DNA from: Bacteroidia bacterium
Lineage (GTDB): Bacteria > Bacteroidota > Bacteroidia > Flavobacteriales_D > Sanyastnellaceae
Assembly (NCBI GenBank): GCA_030427925.1
Contig: JAUICJ010000005.1
Location: 62,001 to 126,000, forward strand
Length of the DNA stretch: 64,000 bases
Direction: 5' to 3'
The position numbers and the translations under genes were made by a program. Numbering within the stretch: the first letter of the stretch is position 1; each line of letters begins with the position of its first letter. Shown one piece after another: positions 43,607 to 52,973 of this stretch. The notes under the pieces are model-generated. The model saw only the letters and a program-made list of their open reading frames with translations, was not told the DNA's origin and ran no database searches.

Positions 43607-44965
43607 ATGCTCAACATCGACAAAGCCCTGCTCAAAGCCATCCGCGACCAGATTGAATCCGGCGCGGACCGCGAGTTGCTGGTGCTGTTGTCCGAATTGC
43701 ATGCGGCCGACCTCGCTGAAGTGCTCGACCACGTGAAGCGGGAAGAGGCGCATTATTTGTTCCGACTGATTCCGAAGGAGCTGAAGAGCGACGTGCTCAT
43801 TGAGTTGGAGGAGGACGTTCGGTTGGAATTGCTGACCAGCATGACCTCCGCGGAAATTGCGGGCGACGTGCTCGAAGGGTTGGACTCGGACGACGCGGCC
43901 GATGTGATGGCCGATTTGCCCGAGGCGAAGGTGGAAGAGGTCATCGAATTGCTCGAAAGCGATGAACAAGCCAGCGACATCCGCGACCTGCTTTCTTACC
44001 CGGAAGGCACCGCTGGTGCGCTCATGGCGAAGGAGCTCGTTCAAGTCCAATCCACGTGGACCGTGGCACGAGCCATTCGGGAGATCCGGCGCCAAGCCGA
44101 TGAGCTCGAACACGTGTACACGATATACGTGACCGATGGCGAAAACCGCCTTACCGGTCGCCTCAGCCTGAAGCACTTGCTGCTCAGCGCGGCCACCACC
44201 CGAACGCTTGTCAGCGAATTGCAGCAGGACAAGGAACTCATCAGCATCGGAGCGAACGAACCCGCTGAGCGGGTGACCAAGTTGATGGAGCGGTATGACC
44301 TCGTGGCCTTGCCCGTGCTCGATGACGAAGGACGGCTTGTCGGCCGCATCACCATCGACGATGCGGTGGACGTCATCATCGAAGACGCCGAACGGGATTA
44401 CCAGTTGGCGAGTGGGATTTCGGAAGACGTGGAGTCGCGGGACGACGTGTGGACCCTCACGAGGGCGCGGCTGCCTTGGCTCCTCATCGGGCTGGCAGGC
44501 GGGATTGGGGGAGCCTATGTCATTGGGGCATTTGAAATTGAAAAGAACCCCGGAATGGCGTTGTTCATTCCGTTGATTGCGGCCATGGGCGGCAACGTGG
44601 GGGTGCAGTCCGCTGCCATTGTGGTTCAAGGCTTGGCGTCGAGCAGCATCGACACCGGAGACATCTTCAGCAGGCTGTCGAAAGAACTCGGGGTCGGCCT
44701 CATCAACGGCCTCATCTGCGCGGTCCTCATCCTCGGCGCCAGCGCGGCCTTGGGCTTCGGCACGTCGCTCAGCATCACCGTCAGCCTTGCCTTGTTGTGC
44801 GTCATCATCTTTGCCGCGCTCTTTGGCACCTTCGTACCGCTGATGCTGGACCGGTATAAAATCGACCCCGCCTTGGCGACGGGGCCGTTCATCACCACCG
44901 CCAACGACATCATCGGACTGATGATTTATTTCGCTGTGGGTTCGGCGATTGCGGATTTGTTCTGA
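43607..44965 (+). CDS. mgtE: Magnesium transporter MgtE
   Basis: 452 residues: MgtE N-domain of helical repeats (about 1-130), paired CBS domains (about 135-260) that sense Mg, a plug helix, and five membrane segments with the channel signature AAMGGNVGVQSA and the late GPFITTANDIIG. It imports Mg and closes when cytoplasmic Mg is high. It is followed at once by the dehydrogenase gene. Confidence 0.95.
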   Translation: MLNIDKALLKAIRDQIESGADRELLVLLSELHAADLAEVLDHVKREEAHYLFRLIPKELKSDVLIELEEDVRLELLTSMTSAEIAGDVLEGLDSDDAADVMADLPEAKVEEVIELLESDEQASDIRDLLSYPEGTAGALMAKELVQVQSTWTVARAIREIRRQADELEHVYTIYVTDGENRLTGRLSLKHLLLSAATTRTLVSELQQDKELISIGANEPAERVTKLMERYDLVALPVLDDEGRLVGRITIDDAVDVIIEDAERDYQLASGISEDVESRDDVWTLTRARLPWLLIGLAGGIGGAYVIGAFEIEKNPGMALFIPLIAAMGGNVGVQSAAIVVQGLASSSIDTGDIFSRLSKELGVGLINGLICAVLILGASAALGFGTSLSITVSLALLCVIIFAALFGTFVPLMLDRYKIDPALATGPFITTANDIIGLMIYFAVGSAIADLF

Positions 44966-45913
44966 ATGACGATTTACTTCCTCGAAACGGTTCACGAGCG
45001 GCTTGCAGAGCGCTTGACTGCGGCGGGGCACACGTGCATTGAGGCATTCAGCGTGCAGCGTGCGGACGTGCTCGCAGGCCAAATCTCCGACGCGCACGGC
45101 CTCGTCGTCCGCTCCCGCTTCCTCGTCGATGCGCCCCTGCTCGCGGCCCTTCCCGAACTGCGCTTCATCGCCCGCAGCGGCTCCGGCCTCGAAAACATCG
45201 ATCTGCCCACCGCGGCTTCCCGCAACGTGGCGGTATTCAATTCGCCCGAAGGCAACCGGGTCGCCGTTGGCGAACACGCCCTCGGCATGCTCCTCGCGTT
45301 GCTGCACAAACTGCACGTCGCAGACCGCAGCGTCCGCGCGGGAGCGTGGCTGCGCGAGGCCCATCGCGGCCTGGAGCTGAGCGGACGCACCGTGGGCATC
45401 ATCGGCTTCGGCCAAATGGGCTCCGCCTTCGCTCAACGCCTCCAAGGTTTCGAATGCCGAATCCTCGCATACGACAAGTACCGCACCGATTGGCCGGCAC
45501 AGCCCGGACTGCAAGCCGTGGACGAAGCCACCCTGCTCGCTGAATCCGATGTCATCAGCCTCCACCTTCCCTTGACCGACGAAACCCACCACCTCGTCTC
45601 CTCCCACTGGCTGCAGCGCTTGGGCAAATCCCCCATTCTCATCAACACCTCCCGAGGTCCCATCGCTTCCACCGGTGCCCTGGCCGAAGGCCTGCAACGG
45701 GGTTGGATTTCAGGCGCCGCCCTCGACGTGCTCGAAGAAGAAGGCCGTGACCTCCTCAACTTGACCACCCGTTCCGAAGCCCTCGAAGCCTTGGCTGCGG
45801 ACCCGCGCGTCATCTTCAGCCCGCACGTCGCCGGCTGGACGCAAGAGAGCTACTTCAAACTCAGTGACGTGCTCGCCGACAAGGTCCTGAGGGCCTTTCC
45901 ACAACCCCACTGA
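44966..45913 (+). CDS. D-isomer-specific 2-hydroxyacid dehydrogenase
   Basis: 315 residues in the SerA/hydroxypyruvate reductase superfamily. NAD motif GIIGFGQMGSAFAQ, substrate/catalytic Arg in INTSRGP, and active-site His in SPHVAGWTQES. There is no C-terminal ACT domain, so it may be a 3-phosphoglycerate dehydrogenase of the short kind or another family member. It starts one base after mgtE ends. Confidence 0.88.
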   Translation: MTIYFLETVHERLAERLTAAGHTCIEAFSVQRADVLAGQISDAHGLVVRSRFLVDAPLLAALPELRFIARSGSGLENIDLPTAASRNVAVFNSPEGNRVAVGEHALGMLLALLHKLHVADRSVRAGAWLREAHRGLELSGRTVGIIGFGQMGSAFAQRLQGFECRILAYDKYRTDWPAQPGLQAVDEATLLAESDVISLHLPLTDETHHLVSSHWLQRLGKSPILINTSRGPIASTGALAEGLQRGWISGAALDVLEEEGRDLLNLTTRSEALEALAADPRVIFSPHVAGWTQESYFKLSDVLADKVLRAFPQPH

Positions 45914-45916
45914 ATG

Positions 45917-45950
45917 AAAAAAGGCATCCGGTTTCCCGGATGCCTTTTTT
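45917..45950 (+). terminator. Terminator after the dehydrogenase
   Basis: Stem GGCATCCGG/CCGGATGCC with flanking A- and T-runs, so it can serve both this operon and the convergent ExbD operon. Confidence 0.9.
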
Positions 45951-45968
45951 CAATGTGTTCGTTCGGAA

Positions 45969-46442
45969 TCAGTTCTCTGAACCCGTGCGCTCGCGGCTCG
46001 AAGCCGAGTAGAGCACCTTCAACGCCGAAGCCTTTCGAAGCTCCTGTTTGACGCCGGTGACGATGCCCATCTTCGTATCCTTATCGACCTTCAGCGAAAC
46101 CCACATCTTCGATTGTTCCGCCTCTGCAAGCGTCAAGCGCTCCTTCGCAACCCAATCTTGGATGGCGGCGACGCCGCTGAACGCATCGTTCAACTGAATC
46201 ACCGGCTCGGTTCCATATCGGTTGTCCATCGGCGGACCGATGTTCACGTAACGAATGAGGTGCTTCTTCTCGATTTTATACAGCTCCGATGCCTCGGGGC
46301 GAATGACCCGGACTTTCTCCTCCTCGGTCCGCAACACCGTTGCAACCATGAAGAAGAAGAGCAACATGAAGACGATGTCCGGCAATGAGGCCGTTGAAAT
46401 CGCCCCCATTCCCCGTTTGGTACCTTTCTTAAACTTCCCCAT
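45969..46442 (-). CDS. exbD: ExbD/TolR biopolymer transport protein (second copy)
   Basis: 157 residues: short cytoplasmic N-terminus, one membrane helix (DIVFMLLFFFMVAT, with the proton-channel Asp), and a periplasmic domain. It works with the ExbB/TolQ protein at the head of the operon to energise outer-membrane processes. Three bases after the first ExbD gene. Confidence 0.92.
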   Translation of the reverse strand: MGKFKKGTKRGMGAISTASLPDIVFMLLFFFMVATVLRTEEEKVRVIRPEASELYKIEKKHLIRYVNIGPPMDNRYGTEPVIQLNDAFSGVAAIQDWVAKERLTLAEAEQSKMWVSLKVDKDTKMGIVTGVKQELRKASALKVLYSASSRERTGSEN

Positions 46443-46445
46443 GGC

Positions 46446-47270
46446 TCAGTAGTATGCGGATCCTTCGCGCGGCTCAGCTTCGGAAATCCGCTGGGGATAG
46501 ACCAAACGCACGGCAGCGATTTTACTCAACAACTCCATGTTCTCCGAGTCGCGGTCGTACGCATCCTCGAGTTCGCGGTAGGTTTTGCCAAACTTCGCAA
46601 GCGACAACTCATCCCGCAATTCGTTCACCGCCGATTGCAGTTCGTTCTGCACTTGGAGGTAAATGTCGTACGACGTGTTGTTGTCGTTCTGCATGGAAAT
46701 GAGAGCGGAACCCGGCAACTCCTTATAGTCTCCACCGAACAACTCAATGGCCGTCAATTTTTCGTTGAGGTGCTCAATGAGTTTCTGGTAGTTCCGCTTT
46801 TGCACCTCCGATGCGCCCGCCATCATGCCCTCGTATTGGGCAATCTGTGCGGTCAACTCCGCTCGACGCACCCAAACCCGCTCCGGGAAAGCTGCATTCG
46901 TCTTGCCGTTGGCTCCCGTAATGAACTCAACCTCGCGGCTTTTGCCCACGGTATTCCGACCAACGGGATGCGCCATGACGCCGTCACCCGTGGCGACCAG
47001 GAAGTTCTTCGCTTGGTCCTTGAGTTGCCCGATGTCGAGCATCTCCCCTTCGACTAGCAATTGATCGAGGAAGTTGACCTTGACGTTGAACACGTTTTGT
47101 TCCTTCACCGGCGGAACGTCCACCAAATCCTCTGGAACAGGGGGCGGCAACTGGCGCTTGATCCCTTCATCCGAATCGATGGTGGTGGTCACCAGCCAAA
47201 AGATGAGGAGCAGGAACGCAATGTCCGCCATGGAACCCGCGTTGATTTCAGCTAATTCTCGACGCGCCAT
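46446..47270 (-). CDS. exbD: ExbD/TolR biopolymer transport protein (first, long copy)
   Basis: 274 residues, longer than ordinary ExbD (about 140). Membrane helix with channel Asp in SMADIAFLLLIFWLV, then a periplasmic part extended by a coiled region. Two unlike ExbD copies behind one ExbB are common in Bacteroidota. The partner TonB is not in the window. Confidence 0.9.
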   Translation of the reverse strand: MARRELAEINAGSMADIAFLLLIFWLVTTTIDSDEGIKRQLPPPVPEDLVDVPPVKEQNVFNVKVNFLDQLLVEGEMLDIGQLKDQAKNFLVATGDGVMAHPVGRNTVGKSREVEFITGANGKTNAAFPERVWVRRAELTAQIAQYEGMMAGASEVQKRNYQKLIEHLNEKLTAIELFGGDYKELPGSALISMQNDNNTSYDIYLQVQNELQSAVNELRDELSLAKFGKTYRELEDAYDRDSENMELLSKIAAVRLVYPQRISEAEPREGSAYY

Positions 47271-47279
47271 GCTCCTGGA

Positions 47280-47747
47280 TTATTTGAAGATGCGGCTCAC
47301 CTCGGCCCAAACAATGGACGCGATGGAGATCAGCCCCAACAAGTAAACGTACCACAGACCGCCTCCGGCAAACCAACTCTCGCCTTCCGTCACCGTGATT
47401 CCGCTGGCTTCATAAGCCCGGAGTACGGTCGAATCAGAAAGCTGGTAAAAGCTCACGATTCCCACGAGCGCGAAAACGATGACCCCGATGAGGGTGCCGA
47501 TTTTCTCGCGGAAGCGCATGAGGAAAAACGCCAAGCCGAAGAGCACGGCAGCCGCTCCCGCGACAATGCCCACTGCGTAAATGATGTAGAAGAGCTGGTC
47601 GAGGTACTGTCCGTAGCTCTCATTGCCTTCTTGCCAAGTCTCTTCCGAAACGCTGTTCGACAGGATGATCCATGTCAAGGCAGCGCCTGCGACGATGATC
47701 GCAATCCGGAGGATGGACAGGCCGATGCGAAGTCCTTTATCTCCCAT
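47280..47747 (-). CDS. Membrane protein of the ExbB/ExbD operon, unknown
   Basis: 155 residues with four hydrophobic segments. I know no domain name, though proteins of this type recur between ExbB and ExbD in Bacteroidota. Probably an accessory to the proton channel. Confidence 0.75.
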   Translation of the reverse strand: MGDKGLRIGLSILRIAIIVAGAALTWIILSNSVSEETWQEGNESYGQYLDQLFYIIYAVGIVAGAAAVLFGLAFFLMRFREKIGTLIGVIVFALVGIVSFYQLSDSTVLRAYEASGITVTEGESWFAGGGLWYVYLLGLISIASIVWAEVSRIFK

Positions 47748-47758
47748 GATTGCGATGA

Positions 47759-48604
47759 TTATCCTTTGAGGTTACGCTTGTACAACAAATCGACGAAGTC
47801 CATGGAGGCTTCCTCCATGTCCAACACGATGCTGTCGATCTTCGACAGGATGTAGTTGTAGAAGATTTGGAGGATGATGGCCACGATCAAACCCGAGACC
47901 GTCGTGATCAACGCCACCTTAATGCCGCCTGCAACGATGGATGCGTTGATGGTGTTCGCCTCCGCAATCTTATCGAAGGCCGAGATCATCCCGATGACCG
48001 TACCCATGAAACCCAACATCGGGGCCAGGGCGATGAAGAGGGAGATCCAGCTCAAGCCACGCTCCAACTTCGACATTTCCACAGAACCGTAATCCTCGAT
48101 GGCCTTCGCCACTTCCTCGTAGCTGCCGCTGCTGCGGTCGAGGCCTTGGTAGAAGATGGAAGCGACCGGACCGCTCGTGTTGCGGCACACCTCCTTTGCA
48201 GCGTTCTCGCCGCCCTTGCCCAACGCATCCTCGATCTTCTTCAAGAGCTTCGAGTTGTTCGTCGTAGCCATGTTCAAGTAGATGATGCGCTCGATGCTCA
48301 AGGCAAGGCCCAAGATCAAGCAGATCAACACGAATGCCATGAACGTCGCACCACCTTCAATGAAGTAACGCTTCACCGTTTGGTGGAAACTCAACACCTC
48401 CTTCGTTTCCTCTGCAGGCGCAGCGGCTTCGGGTGCAGGAGCAGCAGGAGCGGCCATGGCCGTCGTGTCCTCTGCAGCAGCGGTGGTGGTGTCAACGGCA
48501 GCTTGTTCCGTCGTTTCGGTCGTGGCATCTTGTGCAAATGCGGCGGCCGGAGTTCCGGTCCAAATCAGCCCTGCAATGGCAAAGAGGGCGAACAACTTCT
48601 TCAT
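47759..48604 (-). CDS. exbB: MotA/TolQ/ExbB proton channel family protein
   Basis: 281 residues from the ATG at 48604. A cleavable signal (ending AFAQ) and an Ala/Thr/Glu/Pro-rich linker of about 60 residues precede the classic three-helix core (GLALSIERIIYL, then SWISLFIALAPMLGFMGTVIGMI). This preprotein form is usual in Bacteroidota. First gene of the operon. Confidence 0.93.
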   Translation of the reverse strand: MKKLFALFAIAGLIWTGTPAAAFAQDATTETTEQAAVDTTTAAAEDTTAMAAPAAPAPEAAAPAEETKEVLSFHQTVKRYFIEGGATFMAFVLICLILGLALSIERIIYLNMATTNNSKLLKKIEDALGKGGENAAKEVCRNTSGPVASIFYQGLDRSSGSYEEVAKAIEDYGSVEMSKLERGLSWISLFIALAPMLGFMGTVIGMISAFDKIAEANTINASIVAGGIKVALITTVSGLIVAIILQIFYNYILSKIDSIVLDMEEASMDFVDLLYKRNLKG

Positions 48605-48741
48605 GAGAATCAGGTTGATGGTGTGTTTCGTTCCTTGTAATGTGCGCTGAGCGGATTCAGTCCAAATCCGATTCAACGGGTGCAAATGTAGGACGGGCAA
48701 TCGTTTCTACAAACTTTCACAGGTTAAACCTCTGTCGGCGG

Positions 48742-50754
48742 TTATGAACGCTCCGTCAACAACGAAGCGATGTGCCGTTGAGCGGCTTCAACGGAGTCGA
48801 TGGGCAGGGCGCAGGCACCGGCAACGCAGGGGTAGATGCGCAGGTTCGCGTGGTACCGGTGGGCCGTAAGGGGCACGTCGTCCGCGGGGCGAGGGAGCGG
48901 AACGACGATGCCGGAGGTCCCAACGGCACGGCGCAACGCGGGGAGTGCGGCGGTGATTTCGGCATCCGGGCCGGTGACGACCAATTCGATGAACGGGTGT
49001 TGGATTTGGCCCGCTACCTCCGCCCATTTGCACGCGGACGGCAGCTCGTCAAAGCCCGCGGCCGCCGAGGCCACGAGCGCTTCCGCACGCTCCATCCAAG
49101 ACGGCTCGCCGAAGATCGCGCCCAACGTGTGCAAGTTGCCCGCCATCACCGCATTCGCACTGGGCAACACGTCGTCCAGCCGGTCGAATCGCTCGGCAAA
49201 GGCCGTGTCGGACGGCAGGGCGAACCGGAACAGGGGGGTTCGTGGGGCGCTGAATTCGGCCAGGACGTACCGGGTCCACCGCGCGGCGAGGTGCGCCCAA
49301 GTGGGGTCGCCCGTGGCGGCGTAAGCCTCGAGGGACGCGGCGATGGCGGCCGCGAGGTCTTCCAGGGTGCCGTCGATGCGGCATTGGCCCGCTTGCCAAA
49401 TCCGGAACAGGCCTTCGCCGCGGGCCATTTGGTCGGTGAGGAACGCGCAGGCTTCGAGGCCGCGAGCCGTCCAGTCCGCGCGGTCCCAAGCCGCCCCAGC
49501 TTTGAGGAGGCCCCATGCCATCCACGCGGTGTGGGCGGCCACGACCTTTTCGTCACGGGCTGGAGGGCGGCGGGTTGCAACGCGCGCGGCGTGCACCGCG
49601 TCGAGCATGGCCGGTGTGCCCGCTGCCACGCCCGACGCGCCGACGGGCCGCATCGGGATGAACGCGCCCGCACCGAACTCATCGACGCGTGCCCGCTCCG
49701 TCCAATCGAAGTGCTGCATCGCGGCATCGAATTCCGCACCTGAGAGCGCGGCCGCACACTCCGCGGCTGTCCACCAATAATACCGTCCCTCAAGCCCTTC
49801 GCTGTCGGCGTCCCAAGCCGAATAGAATCCGCCCCCGGGCGCGTCGAAATCGCGGCACACCCCTCCAACGAGCCGCGAAGCCGCCAGCGTGATCTCGTCG
49901 CGCTCGCTGGACGTCAGGCCCGGAACACCCAAGGACGCAGCCAGCCAGGCCAGCATCGGCCCTTGGTCGCTCAGCATCTTCTCGAAGTGCGGAATGCGCC
50001 AGGCCTCGTCGACCGCGTACCGCTCGAAGCCACCGCCTGCGTGGTCGTGCAGGCCGCCACGGACGACAGCCAGCACCGAACGGCGGGCATGCGCTGCGCA
50101 GGCCGCGTCGTGCCGCCCTTGTGCAGCGAGCCAGTGCCCTTGAACCGGCATCGGGAATTTCGGCGCACCCGCGTTCCCGCCGTGTCGGAGGTCCCAATGA
50201 GGTTTCCAAGCGGCGAGGCCCGCGGCGATGGCCGATGACCAGTTGGCCCGCCCCTCCCCGGCCTCAGCAGGCGACTCCACCGCGCGCACCCCCGCAGCCA
50301 AACGCTCCGCATAAGCCACCACCGCCGCTCGATCCGTCCGCCACAACCGAACCAGCTCCATCAAACTCGCCTCCCACTGCTCCCGCGGCACATACGTCGC
50401 CCCCCAAACCGGCCGCCCATCCGGCAAGCACACCACATTCAACGGCCACCCCCCACTCCGCGTCATCAGCTGCACCGCGGTCATGTAAATGCCGTCCACC
50501 TCCGGATGCTCCTCCCGATCCACCTTCACGCTCACGAAATGCGCGTTCATCACGTCCGCCGCCCCTTCATCCTCGAACACCTCACGCTCCATCACGTGGC
50601 ACCAATGGCACGCGCTGTACCCCACGCTCACCACCACCAACCGCTGCTGTTCCCGGGCCGCCTGCCATGCCGTTTCTCCCCAAGGCCGCCAGTGCACGGG
50701 GTTCTCCGCGTGCTGCAGCAAGTAAGGACTCGATTCGTTCCGCAAAAGATTCAT
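48742..50754 (-). CDS. DUF255 thioredoxin-domain protein (YyaL/spermatogenesis-associated 20 family)
   Basis: 670 residues from the ATG at 50754. N-terminal thioredoxin-like domain with [12 protein letters not shown] (Cys49, Cys52), then an alpha/alpha-barrel of N-acylglucosamine-epimerase type. Function in bacteria is not established; a redox or carbohydrate-epimerase role has been suggested for the family. Coding-strand composition is G-rich for the first 510 bases and C-rich beyond, with the change at 50242. Confidence 0.9.
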   Translation of the reverse strand: MNLLRNESSPYLLQHAENPVHWRPWGETAWQAAREQQRLVVVSVGYSACHWCHVMEREVFEDEGAADVMNAHFVSVKVDREEHPEVDGIYMTAVQLMTRSGGWPLNVVCLPDGRPVWGATYVPREQWEASLMELVRLWRTDRAAVVAYAERLAAGVRAVESPAEAGEGRANWSSAIAAGLAAWKPHWDLRHGGNAGAPKFPMPVQGHWLAAQGRHDAACAAHARRSVLAVVRGGLHDHAGGGFERYAVDEAWRIPHFEKMLSDQGPMLAWLAASLGVPGLTSSERDEITLAASRLVGGVCRDFDAPGGGFYSAWDADSEGLEGRYYWWTAAECAAALSGAEFDAAMQHFDWTERARVDEFGAGAFIPMRPVGASGVAAGTPAMLDAVHAARVATRRPPARDEKVVAAHTAWMAWGLLKAGAAWDRADWTARGLEACAFLTDQMARGEGLFRIWQAGQCRIDGTLEDLAAAIAASLEAYAATGDPTWAHLAARWTRYVLAEFSAPRTPLFRFALPSDTAFAERFDRLDDVLPSANAVMAGNLHTLGAIFGEPSWMERAEALVASAAAGFDELPSACKWAEVAGQIQHPFIELVVTGPDAEITAALPALRRAVGTSGIVVPLPRPADDVPLTAHRYHANLRIYPCVAGACALPIDSVEAAQRHIASLLTERS

Positions 50755-50784
50755 TCCTGCGAAAGTACGGGCGAACTTTGCCGC

Positions 50785-51003
50785 ATGACTCCTCGCCCTC
50801 CCCGTTGGAAATTCGCCGTCGTTGTTTGGCTGGCCATCTACCCGTTGGTCACGCTGTTCTTCGGCGTGTTTGGCGGCCAAATCATGGCCATCCATCCGCT
50901 CCCCTTGCGCACCCTCGTCATCACCCTCGTGCTGGTGCCGTTGATGGTGTTCGGCCTCATTCCGTTGCTCCAAAAACTGCTTCGGAATTGGCTATCCAAA
51001 TGA
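50785..51003 (+). CDS. Small two-helix membrane protein
   Basis: 72 residues with two hydrophobic helices ([37 protein letters not shown]). GAACTTTG ends four bases before its ATG, and the DUF255 gene is divergent 30 bases away. Unknown function. Confidence 0.65.
   Translation: MTPRPPRWKFAVVVWLAIYPLVTLFFGVFGGQIMAIHPLPLRTLVITLVLVPLMVFGLIPLLQKLLRNWLSK
50869..50881. repeat. TTTGGC-G-GCCAAA palindrome
   Basis: Six-base perfect arms around one base, in the small membrane protein gene; the frame (Phe-Gly-Gly-Gln) differs from other copies. Right flank 27 C to 12 G, left flank balanced. Confidence 0.6.
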
Positions 51004-51006
51004 CCC

Positions 51007-51885
51007 TCAACCGATGGCCATCGGCACCTCCATCAACAAAATTTCCGCTCCTTCCGATCGCGCCTTGAGGTCGAGCGCATTCACCGACCACACCCCCATG
51101 CCATCGCGCGGCCCAAGTTCCGCCCCGTTCATCGTCCACTCCCCGGAAATGACGAAGGCATAAACGCCGTGCGTCGCTGGACGGTGCAACGGATGCTGGA
51201 CTTCCACCCCGGCATCGAAGCGACCGAGGTGCCACCAAGCGTCCTGGTGCACCCAAACGCCCTCATCGTCGGGACTGGGCGATAAAATCTGTTGCAGCCG
51301 GTTGTGCCGGGCCGCCGGGTCCAATGCTTGTTGATCGTAGCGCGGCTCGACATCTTTCGCGTTGGGGAACATCCAGATTTGGAGGAACTTCACGGGCGCG
51401 TCCGCGTTCTTGTTGAACTCGCTGTGCGTGATGCCACGGCCCGCGCTCATGACCTGCACTTCGCCGTGCCGGATGACCGCCACATTGCCCATGCTGTCGC
51501 GGTGTTCCAGGTCCCCTTCCAACGGAATGCTCACGATCTCCATGTTGTCGTGGGGGTGGGTGCCAAATCCTCGCCCCGGCTCCACGTGGTCGTCATTCAA
51601 GACCCGCAACGCCCCGAAATGCATGCGCTCCGGGTGGTAGTAATTCGCAAAGCTGAAGGTGTGGCGGCTGTCCAGCCAACCGTGGTTTGCCCGACCCCGC
51701 GTTGCGGCTCGGTGGATGACGGCGTTGTCCATGTTCCAGGAATCGTGTGCAATGGGGAGGTGATTGAACCCCATGGGTTCGAGCGCATGCAATTCATCGA
51801 TGCGGTTTTCCGCCGCTCCAGAAGTGCCGACCACGAAGGCGCCCGTTCCGAGCAGTCCCTTCCGAATGAAGTCCTTGCGTTTCAT
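51007..51885 (-). CDS. Pirin family protein with N-terminal export-type segment
   Basis: 292 residues from the ATG at 51885. Bicupin fold with pirin signatures: RGRANHGWLDSRHTFSF, FGTHPHDNMEIVS (metal His) and GITHSEFNK. The first 30 residues (KRKDFIRKGLLGTGAFVVG) look like a Tat-type or lipid-free signal with Arg-Lys rather than twin Arg, so it may be exported, which is unusual for pirins. Possible quercetinase. Confidence 0.88.
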   Translation of the reverse strand: MKRKDFIRKGLLGTGAFVVGTSGAAENRIDELHALEPMGFNHLPIAHDSWNMDNAVIHRAATRGRANHGWLDSRHTFSFANYYHPERMHFGALRVLNDDHVEPGRGFGTHPHDNMEIVSIPLEGDLEHRDSMGNVAVIRHGEVQVMSAGRGITHSEFNKNADAPVKFLQIWMFPNAKDVEPRYDQQALDPAARHNRLQQILSPSPDDEGVWVHQDAWWHLGRFDAGVEVQHPLHRPATHGVYAFVISGEWTMNGAELGPRDGMGVWSVNALDLKARSEGAEILLMEVPMAIG

Positions 51886-51889
51886 GCTT

Positions 51890-51897
51890 GGAAGGTA
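51890..51897 (-). promoter_or_regulatory. -7 type box of the pirin gene
   Basis: Minus-strand TACCTTCC, four bases before the ATG at 51885. Confidence 0.35.
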
Positions 51898-51937
51898 CGA
51901 CAGCAATGGGTTTCAAGCCAAATACTTGTATCAACAA

Positions 51938-52867
51938 CTACTGAATGAATCCCTGTTTTGCGCGCTCCACTTCCGCCTTGAACTGCGCGTCGCCCAACAC
52001 GTCCATGCCGCCACCGTTCAGAAACGGCAACACGAACCGCACAGCCGGGCGGTAATCGGCCACCACAACCTTCAACGCCACGCGCCCGGTCGCCTCGTCC
52101 TGCTTGAGGTGCGGAGTGGCGAGGGGCGCCTCCGACTTGAGAAACAGCGCCACCTGCATCGACATCGACAACTCGATGCGCTTGTGGGCGGTCGCCAGGT
52201 CGAGCGCAAACCCGAAAATGTCCGGCGCGTGGACCCGGTGCTGGGCAGTCAGCGAAATGGGAACGGGAAGCACCTCCACCTCGGCAATGCGATCGAGTCG
52301 GTAGTACTTGTTCGTTCGGGTGGCCACCTCGAACGCCGCGAGGAACCGATGGCCGCCGACGAATTCCATCGGCTCGACGATGCGGTTGGAGACCGTGCCG
52401 CTGTTCGCCGATTGATAGCCCTTGAGCAGGACGCGGTGCTGGGATCCGATTCCTTCGCTGATTTGGCCCAAAATCCGCGCCACCCCCGCGTCCGCAATCC
52501 ATCGCGCCAACTCATTGCTCGGCTCAAACACGTTCAACTTCGCAGCAATCGAAGCCACCTCATCCCGAGTTGGAAACGCAATGCGCAGCGCCTGCAAAAT
52601 GAGCTCCGCTTCTTGCGACGTGAACACATGATCCAAGTCCTCGGACTTGATGTAAAAGCCACCGTCCGCGTCCTTCTCCACGCCAAACCCCACATCCTCA
52701 ATGAGTCGGAGGTAACGGTACACCGACCGCTGCCCCGTCTCCAACCGCTTAGCAAGGGACCCAATGCTGTGACGCTGACCAGAACGCAATACGCGAATCA
52801 ACAACAGCAACCGATGCAATCGATTCTGATTGAAGTCACCACCTGTCGGACGACCACCTTGTGCCAT
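51938..52867 (-). CDS. WYL-domain transcriptional regulator
   Basis: 309 residues: N-terminal winged helix (SIGSLAKRLETGQRSVYRYLRLI), then a WYL domain (about 145-230, with KYYRLDRIAEVEVLP) and a C-terminal extension. WYL proteins sense small ligands or single-stranded nucleic acid and often control stress or defence genes; no defence genes are adjacent here. Targets unknown. Confidence 0.9.
   Translation of the reverse strand: MAQGGRPTGGDFNQNRLHRLLLLIRVLRSGQRHSIGSLAKRLETGQRSVYRYLRLIEDVGFGVEKDADGGFYIKSEDLDHVFTSQEAELILQALRIAFPTRDEVASIAAKLNVFEPSNELARWIADAGVARILGQISEGIGSQHRVLLKGYQSANSGTVSNRIVEPMEFVGGHRFLAAFEVATRTNKYYRLDRIAEVEVLPVPISLTAQHRVHAPDIFGFALDLATAHKRIELSMSMQVALFLKSEAPLATPHLKQDEATGRVALKVVVADYRPAVRFVLPFLNGGGMDVLGDAQFKAEVERAKQGFIQ
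52462..52472. repeat. TTTGGcCCAAA palindrome
   Basis: Exact copy inside the WYL gene (Leu-Gly-Gln on the minus strand). Right flank 28 C to 11 G; left slightly G-rich. Confidence 0.65.
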
Positions 52868-52973
52868 ATAAGTTTATATAAAACGTTGTGTGTACGCAAG
52901 AAACAAAAAAAGCATCTTGTGTTGTTGATTTGTACTGCTAATTGACTCAACAATCCACAAGCACCCTTCCTCC

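Noticed and set aside
42587-45697. Open minus-strand frame of more than 1000 codons
   Set aside because: It lies opposite four well-supported + strand genes (glycosyltransferase, tadA, mgtE, dehydrogenase) and has no protein-like features; it is a by-product of GC-rich codon usage.
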